Shown: positions 26,719 through 36,724 of the stretch, piece by piece
Layout of the letters: every line of letters starts with the position of its first letter
Numbering within the stretch: the first letter of the stretch is position 1
NCBI RefSeq assembly: GCF_037201815.1
Contig: NZ_CP147407.1
Location: 2,426,723 to 2,490,722 of the forward strand
Direction of reading: 5' to 3'
Length of the DNA stretch: 64,000 nt
Source: Metabacillus sp. FJAT-52054
GTDB taxonomy: Bacteria; Bacillota; Bacilli; Bacillales; Bacillaceae
The notes under the pieces: generated by a model
Database searches by the model: none
What the model was told of the DNA's origin: nothing
What the model saw: only the letters and a program-made list of their open reading frames with translations
Program-made: the position numbers and the translations under genes

Positions 26719-28206
26719 GTGAATACAGAACAAAATCCCAAAGCCGTAATTGTTATTTTCGGAGCGACGGGCGACTTGGCTAAACGTAAGCTCTATCCGT
26801 CCATCTATCAGCTTCTTCAAAATAATCGAATCGGCAAAGACTTTGCGGTCGTCGGAGTTGGCCGCAGACCTTGGACTAATGAAGAATTCCGCAAAAATGT
26901 GAATACTTCTATTGAAAATGCAGTCCCAGATCATAAAGAAATGGATGAGTTCCTATCTCATTTCCATTATCATCCTTTCGATGTGACCAATCCTGAATCC
27001 TATCAAGAGTTAAAGGGATTGCTTGAAGAACTTGATCATACATATGATATTCCAGGCAACCGGATGTTTTATATGGCAATGGCGCCTGAATTTTTCGGAA
27101 CCATTGCCATTAACCTGAAAAACGAAGGGCTTACTTCTACGCAAGGATGGAGCCGTCTTGTGATTGAAAAGCCATTTGGCACCGACCTGCCGAGTGCTCA
27201 AAAATTAAACGATGAAATTCGTGCAGCCTTCTCTGAAGATCAAATTTACCGGATTGACCATTACCTTGGAAAAGCAATGGTTCAAAACATTGAAGTCATT
27301 CGTTTTGCGAATGCCATCTTTGAACCGCTTTGGAACAACCGCTATATCGCCAATATCCAGATCACTTCCAGCGAATCATTGGGAGTGGAAGACAGAGGCC
27401 GTTATTACGAATCATCAGGTGCACTAAAAGATATGGTTCAGAACCATATTCTCCAAGTGGTTGCCCTGCTTGCCATGGAGCCGCCTATCAAACTGACCGA
27501 CGAAGAAATCCGCAGTGAAAAGGTAAAAGTACTGCGTGCCCTTCGTCCCCTGAAGGAAAACGAAGTATCAGACTACTTTGTCCGCGGACAGTATGGAAAA
27601 GGCAGCATCCGGAACGAGGATGTTCCCGGCTACCGCGAAGAAAGCAACGTGGATCCGAACTCCAATACGGAAACCTTTGTAGCAGGGAAACTGACGATTG
27701 ACAATTTCCGGTGGGCAGGAACTCCAATCTATATTCGAACTGGTAAGAGGATGCCCGCTAAATCAACAAAAATTGTGGTTCAGTTTAAAGATATCCCAAT
27801 GAATCTTTATTATAACAATGGAGATAGTATGCATCCGAACCTTCTTGTCATTAACATCCAGCCGGATGAAGGGATCACCCTTCACTTAAATGCAAAGAAA
27901 ACCGGCGACGGTTCTTATGCCAGACCTATTAAGCTTGATTACTGCAATAATTGCATCGATGGGATTAATACGCCAGAAGCCTATGAGAAACTGATTGATG
28001 ATTGTCTTCACGGTGATGCAACAAACTTTACCCATTGGGACGAAGTAGCGTTAACATGGAGCTACGTCGATACCATTGCCAAGGCCTGGTCCAGTGTAGC
28101 AGCAGAATTTCCTAATTATGCTGCTGGCACAATGGGACCGGCTGATTCAGATGATCTTTTGGCAAAAGACGGTTATCATTGGTGGCCTGTAACAGACACA
28201 GAATAA
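26719..28206 (+). CDS. zwf: Glucose-6-phosphate 1-dehydrogenase
   Basis: A 495-residue enzyme that oxidises glucose 6-phosphate to 6-phosphogluconolactone, the entry to the oxidative pentose phosphate pathway. The N-terminal NADP site is IFGATGDLAKRKLYPS, and the active-site signature RIDHYLGK carries the catalytic His/Lys. The frame opens at ATG 26698 but GTGAGG lies eight bases before GTG 26719, from where homologues align (QNPKAVIVIFG). It follows rnz in divergent orientation as in B. subtilis. gndA, its pathway partner, is separated from it here by three inserted genes. Confidence 0.96.
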   Translation: MNTEQNPKAVIVIFGATGDLAKRKLYPSIYQLLQNNRIGKDFAVVGVGRRPWTNEEFRKNVNTSIENAVPDHKEMDEFLSHFHYHPFDVTNPESYQELKGLLEELDHTYDIPGNRMFYMAMAPEFFGTIAINLKNEGLTSTQGWSRLVIEKPFGTDLPSAQKLNDEIRAAFSEDQIYRIDHYLGKAMVQNIEVIRFANAIFEPLWNNRYIANIQITSSESLGVEDRGRYYESSGALKDMVQNHILQVVALLAMEPPIKLTDEEIRSEKVKVLRALRPLKENEVSDYFVRGQYGKGSIRNEDVPGYREESNVDPNSNTETFVAGKLTIDNFRWAGTPIYIRTGKRMPAKSTKIVVQFKDIPMNLYYNNGDSMHPNLLVINIQPDEGITLHLNAKKTGDGSYARPIKLDYCNNCIDGINTPEAYEKLIDDCLHGDATNFTHWDEVALTWSYVDTIAKAWSSVAAEFPNYAAGTMGPADSDDLLAKDGYHWWPVTDTE

Positions 28207-28267
28207 TGTTTTTTGAGCGCCCTGCCTTGCAGGGCGTTTTATCCAATACATAAGGGGGACTTTATTT

Positions 28268-28891
28268 ATGAAAATGTACGATGTATCCGCACCCATTTTC
28301 GAAGGGATGCCTGTCTATAAAAACAAGGAAGAAAAACAGCCCGTTTTAAACACGGCAACGAACGGCTATGTAACGGAAACACGCATCGCTATGGATTTGC
28401 ACACAGGTACACATGTCGACTCCCCTCTTCACATGATTGTTGAAGGAGACACAATGGAATCAATTTCTTTGGACGACCTTATCGGAGAAGCAAAGGTATT
28501 TGATTTAACGCAAGTCGAAGACCGGATCCGTAAAGAAGATATCGAAAAATTTGATATTCAAAAAGGAGACTTTGTTCTTTTTAAAACGAAAAACTCTCTT
28601 GAGGACGCATTTAACTTTGAATTTATCTTTGTAGCTGAATGCGCAGCGAAGCATTTAAGTGAAATTGGAATCAGAGGAGTGGGGATTGATGCACTTGGTG
28701 TTGAGAGAAGCCAGGAAGGCCACCCTACCCACAAGACGCTATTCAAGCATGACGTCATCATTGTTGAGGGCCTTCGTTTGAAGGAAGTCAGTGAAGGAAG
28801 CTATTTTATGGTGGCAGCACCTCTAAAAATAGTAGGAAAAGACGCAGCGCCGGCCCGGATTCTTTTGTTTGAAGGATTGAAAGCAGAATAA
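28268..28891 (+). CDS. Cyclase/kynurenine formamidase-like hydrolase
   Basis: A 207-residue metal-dependent hydrolase of the cyclase (KynB-like) family. The hallmark HTGTHVDSPLH (HxGTHxDxPxH) is at about residues 46-56, and a second conserved stretch reads GVGIDALGVERSQEGHPTH. The family hydrolyses formyl-amide or lactam-like bonds; no kynurenine pathway genes are nearby, so I do not call it kynB. AGGGGGACT precedes ATG 28268. It lies 61 bp behind zwf in the same direction and might be co-transcribed. A perfect terminator palindrome follows. Confidence 0.85.
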   Translation: MKMYDVSAPIFEGMPVYKNKEEKQPVLNTATNGYVTETRIAMDLHTGTHVDSPLHMIVEGDTMESISLDDLIGEAKVFDLTQVEDRIRKEDIEKFDIQKGDFVLFKTKNSLEDAFNFEFIFVAECAAKHLSEIGIRGVGIDALGVERSQEGHPTHKTLFKHDVIIVEGLRLKEVSEGSYFMVAAPLKIVGKDAAPARILLFEGLKAE

Positions 28892-28898
28892 CGGATAC

Positions 28899-28930
28899 AA
28901 GGCTGCCGGACATGTCCGGCAGCCTTTTTT
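28899..28930. terminator. Rho-independent terminator
   Basis: AAGGCTGCCGGACA and TGTCCGGCAGCCTT are perfectly complementary, followed on the plus strand by TTTT. It ends the zwf/cyclase transcript. Confidence 0.88.
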
Positions 28931-28978
28931 GTATCTTCTTTATTAGAAAAACATGCCCTTATCAGAGCGTAATAGCTA

Positions 28979-29782
<804 letters not shown>

Positions 29783-30640
29783 TTATCGTTTTGTATAGCC
29801 GAGCAGAACGCCTCCTGCGATAATGAGCAGGCATCCGATGATCACAAATATGATTTGCTTTTTCGCTGATTTCTCCTGCAGCAGGAACAGGCCGCCAAGG
29901 GTTGAAATGACAATACCTGTTTGGGACAGGGAAAAGCTTGTTGCTACACCTATTAGCGGCAGTGAAAGCAGCAGTCCAAGGTTACCTGCTGACCACCAAA
30001 TCCCCGTCAAAATATTTCTTACTGCGTATTTGTTAAATGGCTGGCTTCTGATCGTGAGCACCACTGCTCCTGCAACCATACCGATTCCTTGAGGAAGAAT
30101 CGCTGCCCATCCGTCAATTTCAAATTGCCGGATAATGACGACATAGCCAATATATCCAAGTGAAGAAACAAGTAAAATGAGCATTCCTTTTTTGAAATGC
30201 TTTTTGTCTTCTGCATTTTCTGCTTTTTGACCGATTGAAGTAAGCACCACTCCAATAATAATCGCGGCTACAGCAATGGAACCTAAAATGATCGCTGATT
30301 TTGTATCCCATTCTTTAAATAGCAATACCCCAAATAAGGTTGTACCCATTAACTGCAGACCCGTAGAAATGGGCACCGTTTTGGCAACCCCTATGTATTT
30401 GACGCTGGACAGCTGTCCGAATTGGCCAATAGCCCATAAAACACCTGAAACAATACCAATTCCCCATGCTAAACCATTGATATCCGGAAAGGTGAAAAAA
30501 TAGGTCACGATGGCAAACAGCAGGGCGCCAATCGTTATTCCAAGCGTCTGGCTCTTAGCATCCCCGCCAAGTTTTACGCTGATTAATACTAAGCTTCCCC
30601 ACGTAATGGCCGGGATTAACGCTAATAAAATTCCTATCAT
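29783..30640 (-). CDS. glcU: Glucose uptake protein GlcU
   Basis: A 285-residue integral membrane protein with about ten predicted transmembrane segments, beginning MIGILLALIPAITWGSLVLIS, of the drug/metabolite (GRP) superfamily. In Bacillus, GlcU is a proton-driven, PTS-independent glucose importer transcribed with glucose dehydrogenase, which is the gene directly downstream here. The product, unphosphorylated glucose, would be the substrate of Gdh. Ribosome binding site TAGGAGTCG upstream of ATG 30640. Confidence 0.93.
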   Translation of the reverse strand: MIGILLALIPAITWGSLVLISVKLGGDAKSQTLGITIGALLFAIVTYFFTFPDINGLAWGIGIVSGVLWAIGQFGQLSSVKYIGVAKTVPISTGLQLMGTTLFGVLLFKEWDTKSAIILGSIAVAAIIIGVVLTSIGQKAENAEDKKHFKKGMLILLVSSLGYIGYVVIIRQFEIDGWAAILPQGIGMVAGAVVLTIRSQPFNKYAVRNILTGIWWSAGNLGLLLSLPLIGVATSFSLSQTGIVISTLGGLFLLQEKSAKKQIIFVIIGCLLIIAGGVLLGYTKR

Positions 30641-30787
30641 GATGATCGACTCCTATTATGGCTATATCTATTGATATGGCTGGTGTTCTCTTATACTTCC
30701 TCAAATCTTCAAACTTCAAACATTCATAAGGACATGTATGAAAAATTTTTACGGTTCTTGGGGAGCTCACAATCATTCTTACCAAGC

Positions 30788-30829
30788 AAAAAAATAAGGG
30801 CCTGGCTTTATTAGTCAGCCAGACCCTTC
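30788..30829 (-). terminator. Rho-independent terminator of gndA
   Basis: On the minus strand AAGGGTCTGGCT pairs with AGCCAGGCCCTT (one G-U), followed by ATTTTTTT. Confidence 0.8.
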
Positions 30830-30838
30830 ACAAAAAAC

Positions 30839-32251
30839 TTATTTAGTCATCCATTCTGTGTGAAAAATACCTTCTTTATCAATTCGCTGATACGTATGAG
30901 CTCCAAAATAGTCACGCTGTGCTTGGATCAAGTTTGCTGGAAGCACCTCTGTACGGTAGCTGTCAAAGTAGGCAAGCGCACTTGAGAAACCAGGTACGGC
31001 TACCCCGCGTTCAATCGCCACAGAAAGAGTTTTGCGTAAGGAAACCTGATATTTTTGCACGATTTCTTTGAAATATGGATCAAGAAGCAGGTTGGAAAGA
31101 TTCGCATCTCTGTCAAACGCTTCCTTAATTTGCTGCAGGAATGCTGCCCGAATGATGCATCCTCCTCTGAAAATCATCGCAATTTCACCATATTTAAGAT
31201 CCCAGCCGTATTCCTCTGAGGCTGCCTTCATTTGGGCAAAGCCTTGGGCATAGGAGCAAATTTTACTCATAAACAGTGCCTGGCGGACCGCTTCGATTAA
31301 TTCTTGTTTGTCGCCCGTGTAAGTGCCCGCTTCAGGACCTGATAATACTTTGCTTGCCTTTACACGTTCGTCTTTCATAGCTGAAATAAAGCGCGAAAAG
31401 ACGGACTCTGTGATGATAGGCAGCGGTACACCGAGATCCAATGCATTGCTGCTCGTCCATTTTCCTGTACCTTTTTGTCCGGCCGTATCCAAAATAACGT
31501 CCACTAGCGGCTTGCCAGTTTCGTCATCTTTTTTTGTAAAGATATCGGCAGTAATTTCGATTAGGTAGCTGTCAAGCTCCCCTTTATTCCATTCCGCAAA
31601 TACTTCATGGAATTCCTCAGCAGATAGTCCCAGGACATTTTTCAAAAGGAAATAGGCCTCTGAGATGAGCTGCATGTCCCCGTATTCGATTCCGTTGTGG
31701 ACCATTTTTACGTAATGACCCGCGCCGTCCGGACCGATATAGGTTGTACAAGCTTCGCCATCTACTTTTGCGGAAATAGCCTCAAGAATGGGCTTTACGA
31801 GATCGTGCGCTTCTTTTTGTCCCCCAGGCATGATGGAAGGTCCTTTTAACGCGCCTTCCTCACCGCCTGACACACCTGTTCCGATAAAGTGAATTCCGCT
31901 CTCGGCAAGCTCTGAATTCCTGCGCTGTGTATCTTTAAAGAACGTATTTCCTCCATCGATCAGGATGTCGCCTTTATCCAAATACGGAAGGAGCGTTTCA
32001 ATCGTTGCATCCGTTGCCGGTCCCGCTTTTACCATTAACAAAATTTTTCTTGGAGTTTCAAGCGATTGGACAAACTCCTCTATGCTGTATGTACCTTTTA
32101 CATTCTTGCCTTCGGATTCTGCTAGGAAATCCTCTGTTTTATCAGAAGAACGGTTGTAAACGGATATGGAATACCCGCGGCTCTCAATATTTAAAGCTAA
32201 ATTCTTACCCATAACGGCAAGACCAATCACACCAATTTGCTGTTTTGACAT
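30839..32251 (-). CDS. gndA: 6-phosphogluconate dehydrogenase, decarboxylating
   Basis: A 470-residue enzyme converting 6-phosphogluconate to ribulose 5-phosphate and CO2. The nucleotide fold starts [18 protein letters not shown], with VYNRSS after strand 2, the NADP-preferring form; substrate motifs [11 protein letters not shown] and [12 protein letters not shown] (catalytic Lys/Glu) are intact. The open frame extends to 32293 but AAAGGA precedes ATG 32251, and homologues begin MSKQQIG. It is the YqjI/GndA orthologue next to polY1. It belongs with zwf functionally, 2.6 kb away across gdh-glcU. Confidence 0.95.
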   Translation of the reverse strand: MSKQQIGVIGLAVMGKNLALNIESRGYSISVYNRSSDKTEDFLAESEGKNVKGTYSIEEFVQSLETPRKILLMVKAGPATDATIETLLPYLDKGDILIDGGNTFFKDTQRRNSELAESGIHFIGTGVSGGEEGALKGPSIMPGGQKEAHDLVKPILEAISAKVDGEACTTYIGPDGAGHYVKMVHNGIEYGDMQLISEAYFLLKNVLGLSAEEFHEVFAEWNKGELDSYLIEITADIFTKKDDETGKPLVDVILDTAGQKGTGKWTSSNALDLGVPLPIITESVFSRFISAMKDERVKASKVLSGPEAGTYTGDKQELIEAVRQALFMSKICSYAQGFAQMKAASEEYGWDLKYGEIAMIFRGGCIIRAAFLQQIKEAFDRDANLSNLLLDPYFKEIVQKYQVSLRKTLSVAIERGVAVPGFSSALAYFDSYRTEVLPANLIQAQRDYFGAHTYQRIDKEGIFHTEWMTK

Positions 32252-32344
32252 GTCAAAACGTCCTTTCCTGTACGTATGGTTCGTTACAATCATGAAAATA
32301 TCACACTTGCTCCTGTGCTTTCAAGCGAAGCGACCTGGAACGGC

Positions 32345-33595
32345 CTAATCCTTAGAGTCTCTTAGAAAATCTTTGTTAAAGCTCGTTCCGCTCGTATGGT
32401 CCTCATCTGTTCTTCCAGTCAATCCGCGTTTAATCGTATTTTTTCCAAATTTCCCGTTAATCTGGTCAAGTACATTCCAAAGCGGCTCTTCCTTCGCATC
32501 CTCCTGGTAGGAAAACAAATCAAGCTGTTTTACGGCTTCTTCTTTTTCAAGCAAGTCCATTCCGGTTATGCCAAGCAGCCGGATTGGTTCTCCTGTCCAG
32601 TGCTTATAAAATATCCGCTTTGCTTTTTCTTCAATATCGGATGCCCCCGCAATCGGATTTTCAAGCTTTGCTGTGCGTGTGAAGGTCTGGCGATTACCAT
32701 AGCGGATCATAACAGACAGTCTTGAGGCCAGAACATTTTTGCGGTTCATCCTTCTGCTTACCGATTCGGCAAGCTTCGAAATCAGTTTATCCAGTTCCCT
32801 CGGATTTGATGAATCCTTAGGAAGAGTAGATGAATTTCCAATGCTTTTAAAATCGTATATGGAATCCGGATCAACAGGACGGTCATCTATTCCCGATGCC
32901 CTTTTTTTCAGACGCTCCCCATTGATGCCAAGCAGTTCTTTTAATTTTCCATCCTCCGCCACTACAAGATCATGAATGGTGTGAATGCCGATTCCTTTCA
33001 GCTTCTCTCCCGTTTTCTCCCCGACTCCATGCATTTCTTCAACAGGCAGCGGCCATAGAAGCTGATTGAGTTCGCGCTTGCGGAGCACCGTAATGCCAAG
33101 CGGTTTTTTCATATTGGAAGCCATCTTAGCCAGAAACTTATTTGGAGCAATCCCTATGCTCGAAGGGAGCATTAGCTCCTCAAGCAGCCTTGATTGAAGA
33201 GATTTGGCGATATCAATAGGGTTTTGGCCATTCGTATATTCGGTAATATCCATATACCCTTCATCGATGCTCACAGGCTCAACCAATGGAGTATACTCTC
33301 TCAGCACGTCAAACATCGCTTTTGAGGACTGGCGGTAACGGTCAAAGTTTGGTTTCCTGACCACAAGATCCGGGCATAATCTTCTAGCCTGCCAAAGCTG
33401 CATCGTTGTTTTTACTCCGTATTTTCTTGCTTCATAGGAGCAGGTTACAATGATTCCCTTCCGTTCCTCTGCGTTCCCGGCTATCGCCACCGGCTTTCCT
33501 TTTAACTCAGGATCGTAAGCCATTTCAACTGAAGCATAAAAGCTATTCATATCGATGTGAAAAATGATGCGTCCTTTTTTCACTTCTCCCTGCAT
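32345..33595 (-). CDS. polY1: DNA polymerase IV (DinB/PolY1)
   Basis: A 416-residue Y-family translesion polymerase. The first catalytic motif is IFHIDMNSFYASVEMA, the second PVSIDEGYMDIT. The HhH motif reads MHGVGEKTGEKLKGIG, and VKQLDLFSY near the C-terminus is a beta-clamp-binding peptide. The frame reaches GTG 33604, which abuts AGGGAA; ATG 33595 is better spaced. It corresponds to B. subtilis YqjH next to gndA. No LexA box was seen in the 130 bp upstream, so, unlike polY2, it is probably not strongly SOS-controlled. Confidence 0.93.
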   Translation of the reverse strand: MQGEVKKGRIIFHIDMNSFYASVEMAYDPELKGKPVAIAGNAEERKGIIVTCSYEARKYGVKTTMQLWQARRLCPDLVVRKPNFDRYRQSSKAMFDVLREYTPLVEPVSIDEGYMDITEYTNGQNPIDIAKSLQSRLLEELMLPSSIGIAPNKFLAKMASNMKKPLGITVLRKRELNQLLWPLPVEEMHGVGEKTGEKLKGIGIHTIHDLVVAEDGKLKELLGINGERLKKRASGIDDRPVDPDSIYDFKSIGNSSTLPKDSSNPRELDKLISKLAESVSRRMNRKNVLASRLSVMIRYGNRQTFTRTAKLENPIAGASDIEEKAKRIFYKHWTGEPIRLLGITGMDLLEKEEAVKQLDLFSYQEDAKEEPLWNVLDQINGKFGKNTIKRGLTGRTDEDHTSGTSFNKDFLRDSKD

Positions 33596-33733
33596 TCCGT
33601 TCACTTCCCTATTAAGGTCCTGCTTCTATTTTATCATATTTCATTTTTTTCTCTTCAGCTTGCTTAAAAAAGGATCAGAGTGGAAAGACTAGAATAATTA
33701 AGTGAAAGATGTTTATGATGGAGGATATCACTC

Positions 33734-34171
33734 ATGATGCGCGCGATGACGCTAATAATCATTTTCTTACTCTTCCTATCCGGCTGCTCTTTTTTTGGCA
33801 AGCCTGCTACATACGGAGAAGAAGCTGCAAACTTTGCCTATGAACTGGCGGATGAGTCTGAACAGCTCTCGACTCTTTTCTATGATGCAGCTGATAGTGA
33901 AACGGCCAGGACAGAGCTTGAATCAATTTTACTCAGTATGAAAAACCAAATAAAAACCTTTAATAAAATCCATGCACCTGAGCAGATGACAGAGTGGCAC
34001 CGGGATCTGTTGGAACAGAATGACCATGCCCTTCAAAACATTGAAGAGTATTTAACCGCTATTGAAAATAACACCTATACTGAAAATCTGAAAACCGATC
34101 CCGGATTGCCGAGGCAGGTAATGGTTATACAGAATATGGCTAAAAACATAAAAAATGATGAGAAGAAGTAA
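33734..34171 (+). CDS. Small lipoprotein (DUF6376-like)
   Basis: A 145-residue secreted lipoprotein. The signal peptide ends with the lipobox LSGC (Cys at about 18), followed by SFFGKPATYG. The mature part is an all-helical acidic domain (EELxxL-rich, FNKIHAPEQMTEWHRDLLEQ) of a type I associate with Bacillus DUF6376 proteins. It is expected on the outer face of the membrane. GGAGG is nine bases upstream of ATG 33734. Function unknown. It is divergent from polY1 and followed by a shared terminator. Confidence 0.8.
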   Translation: MMRAMTLIIIFLLFLSGCSFFGKPATYGEEAANFAYELADESEQLSTLFYDAADSETARTELESILLSMKNQIKTFNKIHAPEQMTEWHRDLLEQNDHALQNIEEYLTAIENNTYTENLKTDPGLPRQVMVIQNMAKNIKNDEKK

Positions 34172-34186
34172 TTCCATCACACATGC

Positions 34187-34216
34187 AAAAAGCATCCAGT
34201 CAAATGGATGCTTTTT
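34187..34216. terminator. Bidirectional terminator
   Basis: AAAAAGCATCCA and TGGATGCTTTTT form a perfect 12-bp stem. The CheW gene's 3' end (from 34200) lies within it on the opposite strand. Confidence 0.8.
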
Positions 34217-34682
34217 CGTTTTCTTCAATATTGAGGGTCAGTAATTCAGACTTTATGTCATCCAGTGCTTCCAAAGTACCGATGAATGAAGCGGGGTTAA
34301 CCAGTGTAATCAGCCTGCTGTCCTTCATGGCAATGGAAGAGAACCATTTTGATGAGGCCCCTGCTCCAATCGGCAGCAGTTTGAGCTGTTCTTGTTCAAG
34401 CTCCAGTATTTCCTTTGCTTCACTCACTAGCAGTCCGGCTGTTAATTCATCCGTCTGAACCGTGATAATCTTTGCCTTTTCCAGCTCATTGTTCTCTATT
34501 TTCTTGAAAAGGCATGAAACGTCGATGACTGGGACCAATTCACCTCTGATCGGCATAACACCCTTTACATAGTCCGGAAGATTGGGGATTGGTTTGAGAT
34601 CAAGCACTTTCTCAATTGAGACAACATGCTCGATCGAAATCCCGAAATCTTCTCCTTGAGTTTGAAAAATTACCGCCTTCAT
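34200..34682 (-). CDS. CheW-domain protein, stand-alone
   Basis: A 160-residue protein made of a single CheW-like domain: it begins KAVIFQTQGEDFGISIEHV, then KPIPNLPDYVKGVMPIRGELVPVIDV, the characteristic CheW hydrophobic core with the receptor-coupling RGxxxPVID turn. There is no response-regulator domain, so it is not CheV. It stands alone, away from any chemotaxis cluster. It might couple a receptor to CheA or act in another signalling array; which one cannot be told from the sequence. The stop codon lies inside the shared terminator. Confidence 0.85.
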   Translation of the reverse strand: MKAVIFQTQGEDFGISIEHVVSIEKVLDLKPIPNLPDYVKGVMPIRGELVPVIDVSCLFKKIENNELEKAKIITVQTDELTAGLLVSEAKEILELEQEQLKLLPIGAGASSKWFSSIAMKDSRLITLVNPASFIGTLEALDDIKSELLTLNIEENEKASI

Positions 34683-34828
34683 AATAGACCATGCCCCTTC
34701 CGATATTCATCGTATCTATCATACTATGGATTGGTTATCTGGAAAAGCCTCCCGGATATTTTTCGTAAAGTGGGACTTTATCCCTCTAAATATGGTAAAC
34801 TATTCAAAATTTATCAGGAGGGGCTTCT

Positions 34829-35539
34829 ATGAACCGACCAGAAGCAGTGTCAGCAGCCTATGATTTTGTTAATGAGCATTACCCCGAATGCCAGGCAGCA
34901 CTTTTAGCTGGAAGTACATCCAGAGGAGAAACGCGCCCCTTATCAGATCTCGACATCGTTATCTTTGTAACGGGAATTATCCGGTCGTACAGGGAATCTA
35001 TCCATTTTAAAGGCTGGCCCGCGGAAATTTTTGTACACAGCCTTCTTTCGATAAACGAAATCTATGAAGCTGACCGGAAACGGGCGATTCCGAGCATGCA
35101 AAGAATGGTTTTTGAAGGGAAAATCATTAAGGATAATGGGATTGTATCTCAGTTGAAGAAGGAGGCAGAAATTCAGCTGCTAAAAGGACCTGATTCATGG
35201 CCGGATTCCATGATTAGAATGAAAAGGTACTTCATTACCGATGCATTAGAGGATTTAAAGGATAGCAGCTCAAGGGAAGAACAGCTTTTTATCGTTCAGG
35301 CGCTTACTGATCTTTTATATGAGTTTTATTTGAGAATGAACAGGCAATGGCTCGGGTCAAGCAAGTGGAAATATAGAACACTCGCTGCGTTTGATCCAGA
35401 TCTCACGATTGATTTCATGGAGGCGCTGCACCGTTTTTACGAGAAGGGGGAAACCGGAAAGCTTCTCCAGCTGGCCGACCGGATATTGAAGCCTTTTGGC
35501 GGAAGGCTGTTTGATGGGTTTTCATTAGGAAAAGACTAA
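34829..35539 (+). CDS. Nucleotidyltransferase-domain protein
   Basis: A 236-residue protein with a Pol-beta-type nucleotidyltransferase domain: LLAGSTSRGETRPLSDLDIVIF contains the GS-x10-D-x-D metal site (near residues 27-45). The C-terminal half is helical, as in kanamycin/streptomycin-type nucleotidyltransferases and their uncharacterised relatives. AGGAGGGG precedes ATG 34829. It could modify an antibiotic or a cellular metabolite; no resistance claim is justified. It is followed by a terminator shared with yqjE. Confidence 0.82.
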   Translation: MNRPEAVSAAYDFVNEHYPECQAALLAGSTSRGETRPLSDLDIVIFVTGIIRSYRESIHFKGWPAEIFVHSLLSINEIYEADRKRAIPSMQRMVFEGKIIKDNGIVSQLKKEAEIQLLKGPDSWPDSMIRMKRYFITDALEDLKDSSSREEQLFIVQALTDLLYEFYLRMNRQWLGSSKWKYRTLAAFDPDLTIDFMEALHRFYEKGETGKLLQLADRILKPFGGRLFDGFSLGKD

Positions 35540-35575
35540 AAAAGCAGGGCCATCTCCAATCGGGACGGCCCTGCT
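35538..35575. terminator. Bidirectional terminator
   Basis: AGCAGGGCC and GGCCCTGCT form a perfect stem; TTTTTT follows on the minus strand. It serves yqjE and probably the nucleotidyltransferase gene. Confidence 0.75.
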
Positions 35576-35581
35576 GTTCTA

Positions 35582-36700
35582 TTATTTTGCTGCTTCTTCG
35601 ATTACCGCAACTACCATTTCAGCGGTTTTAACCAGTTCTTCGACTGGCATCTTTTCGTTAGTGGTGTGAATATCTTCATAGCCTACAGCGAGATTGACGG
35701 TCGGAACTCCATTTCCTGCAATGACGTTCGCATCACTTCCACCGCCGCTTGTAAGCAGACGGCTCTCACGGCCGATGGCTGCCGCAGCACGCTTCGCAAC
35801 TTCGACAACGTGATCGCCTTCCCCGAATTTAAAGCCCGGGTACATAACCTGAATATCTACTTCCGCTTGACCGCCAAGTTCTTTTGCCGCCTCTTCAAAC
35901 GCCCGTTTCATTTTTTCTACTTGGGCTTCCATTTTTTCAGGCACTAAAGATCTTGCTTCTGCCAGAATTTCTACATGGTCACAAACGATATTCGTTTGAG
36001 TGCCCCCTTCAAAGCGTCCGATGTTAGCCGTCGTTTCATCATCCAGACGGCCAAGAGGCATTTTAGAAATGGCCTTGGCGGCAATTGTAATCGCCGAAAC
36101 ACCTTTTTCCGGCGCTACTCCAGCATGAGCAGTTTTGCCTTTGATTACGGCTTTTACCTTCGCCTGAGTAGGAGCGGCAACAATGATGTCCCCTACTTTC
36201 CCGTCACTGTCCAGTGCATATCCGAATTTAGCTGTCATCAGCTTAGGATCCAGGGCTTTTGCTCCGACAAGACCGGACTCTTCTCCGGCAGTAATGACAA
36301 ATTCAATTTTGCCGTGCGGAATTTCTTTTTCTTTTAAAATACGGATTGCTTCAAACATCGCAGCAAGACCCGCTTTGTCATCTGCTCCGAGAATGGTTGT
36401 ACCATCTGTTACGATATATCCATCTTTAATGGATGGTTTAATGCCCTTGCCTGGTACAACGGTATCCATGTGGGATGTAAAGTAAATCGGATCCACTCCA
36501 TCTTTGGTTGCTTCCAGCGTGCAGATCAGGTTGCCTGCTCCATGCCCCGTTATGCCTGTCGTATCATCCTCCGTAACGTCCAGTCCAAGGCTTGCGAATT
36601 TTTCTTTCAGCACCTTCGCAATTTCTGCTTCAAACTTTGTTTCGGAATCGATTTTTACCAATTCGAGAAATTCTTCTACTAGCCTGTCTTGATTTACCAT
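35582..36700 (-). CDS. yqjE: M20 peptidase T-like enzyme YqjE
   Basis: A 372-residue zinc peptidase of the M20 family, tripeptidase-like. Metal-ligand motifs are FTSHMDTVVPG, LGADDKAGLAAMFEA, TAGEESGLVGAK and YALDSDGKVG. GGAGGG precedes ATG 36700, which gives the YqjE length; the frame extends upstream to 36724. It ends the yqjC-yqjD-yqjE row, separated from yqjD by 24 bp, and is probably co-transcribed. It should be cytoplasmic and release N-terminal amino acids from short peptides. Confidence 0.9.
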   Translation of the reverse strand: MVNQDRLVEEFLELVKIDSETKFEAEIAKVLKEKFASLGLDVTEDDTTGITGHGAGNLICTLEATKDGVDPIYFTSHMDTVVPGKGIKPSIKDGYIVTDGTTILGADDKAGLAAMFEAIRILKEKEIPHGKIEFVITAGEESGLVGAKALDPKLMTAKFGYALDSDGKVGDIIVAAPTQAKVKAVIKGKTAHAGVAPEKGVSAITIAAKAISKMPLGRLDDETTANIGRFEGGTQTNIVCDHVEILAEARSLVPEKMEAQVEKMKRAFEEAAKELGGQAEVDIQVMYPGFKFGEGDHVVEVAKRAAAAIGRESRLLTSGGGSDANVIAGNGVPTVNLAVGYEDIHTTNEKMPVEELVKTAEMVVAVIEEAAK

Positions 36701-36724
36701 GGTGTTCCCTCCGTTTTCAATCAC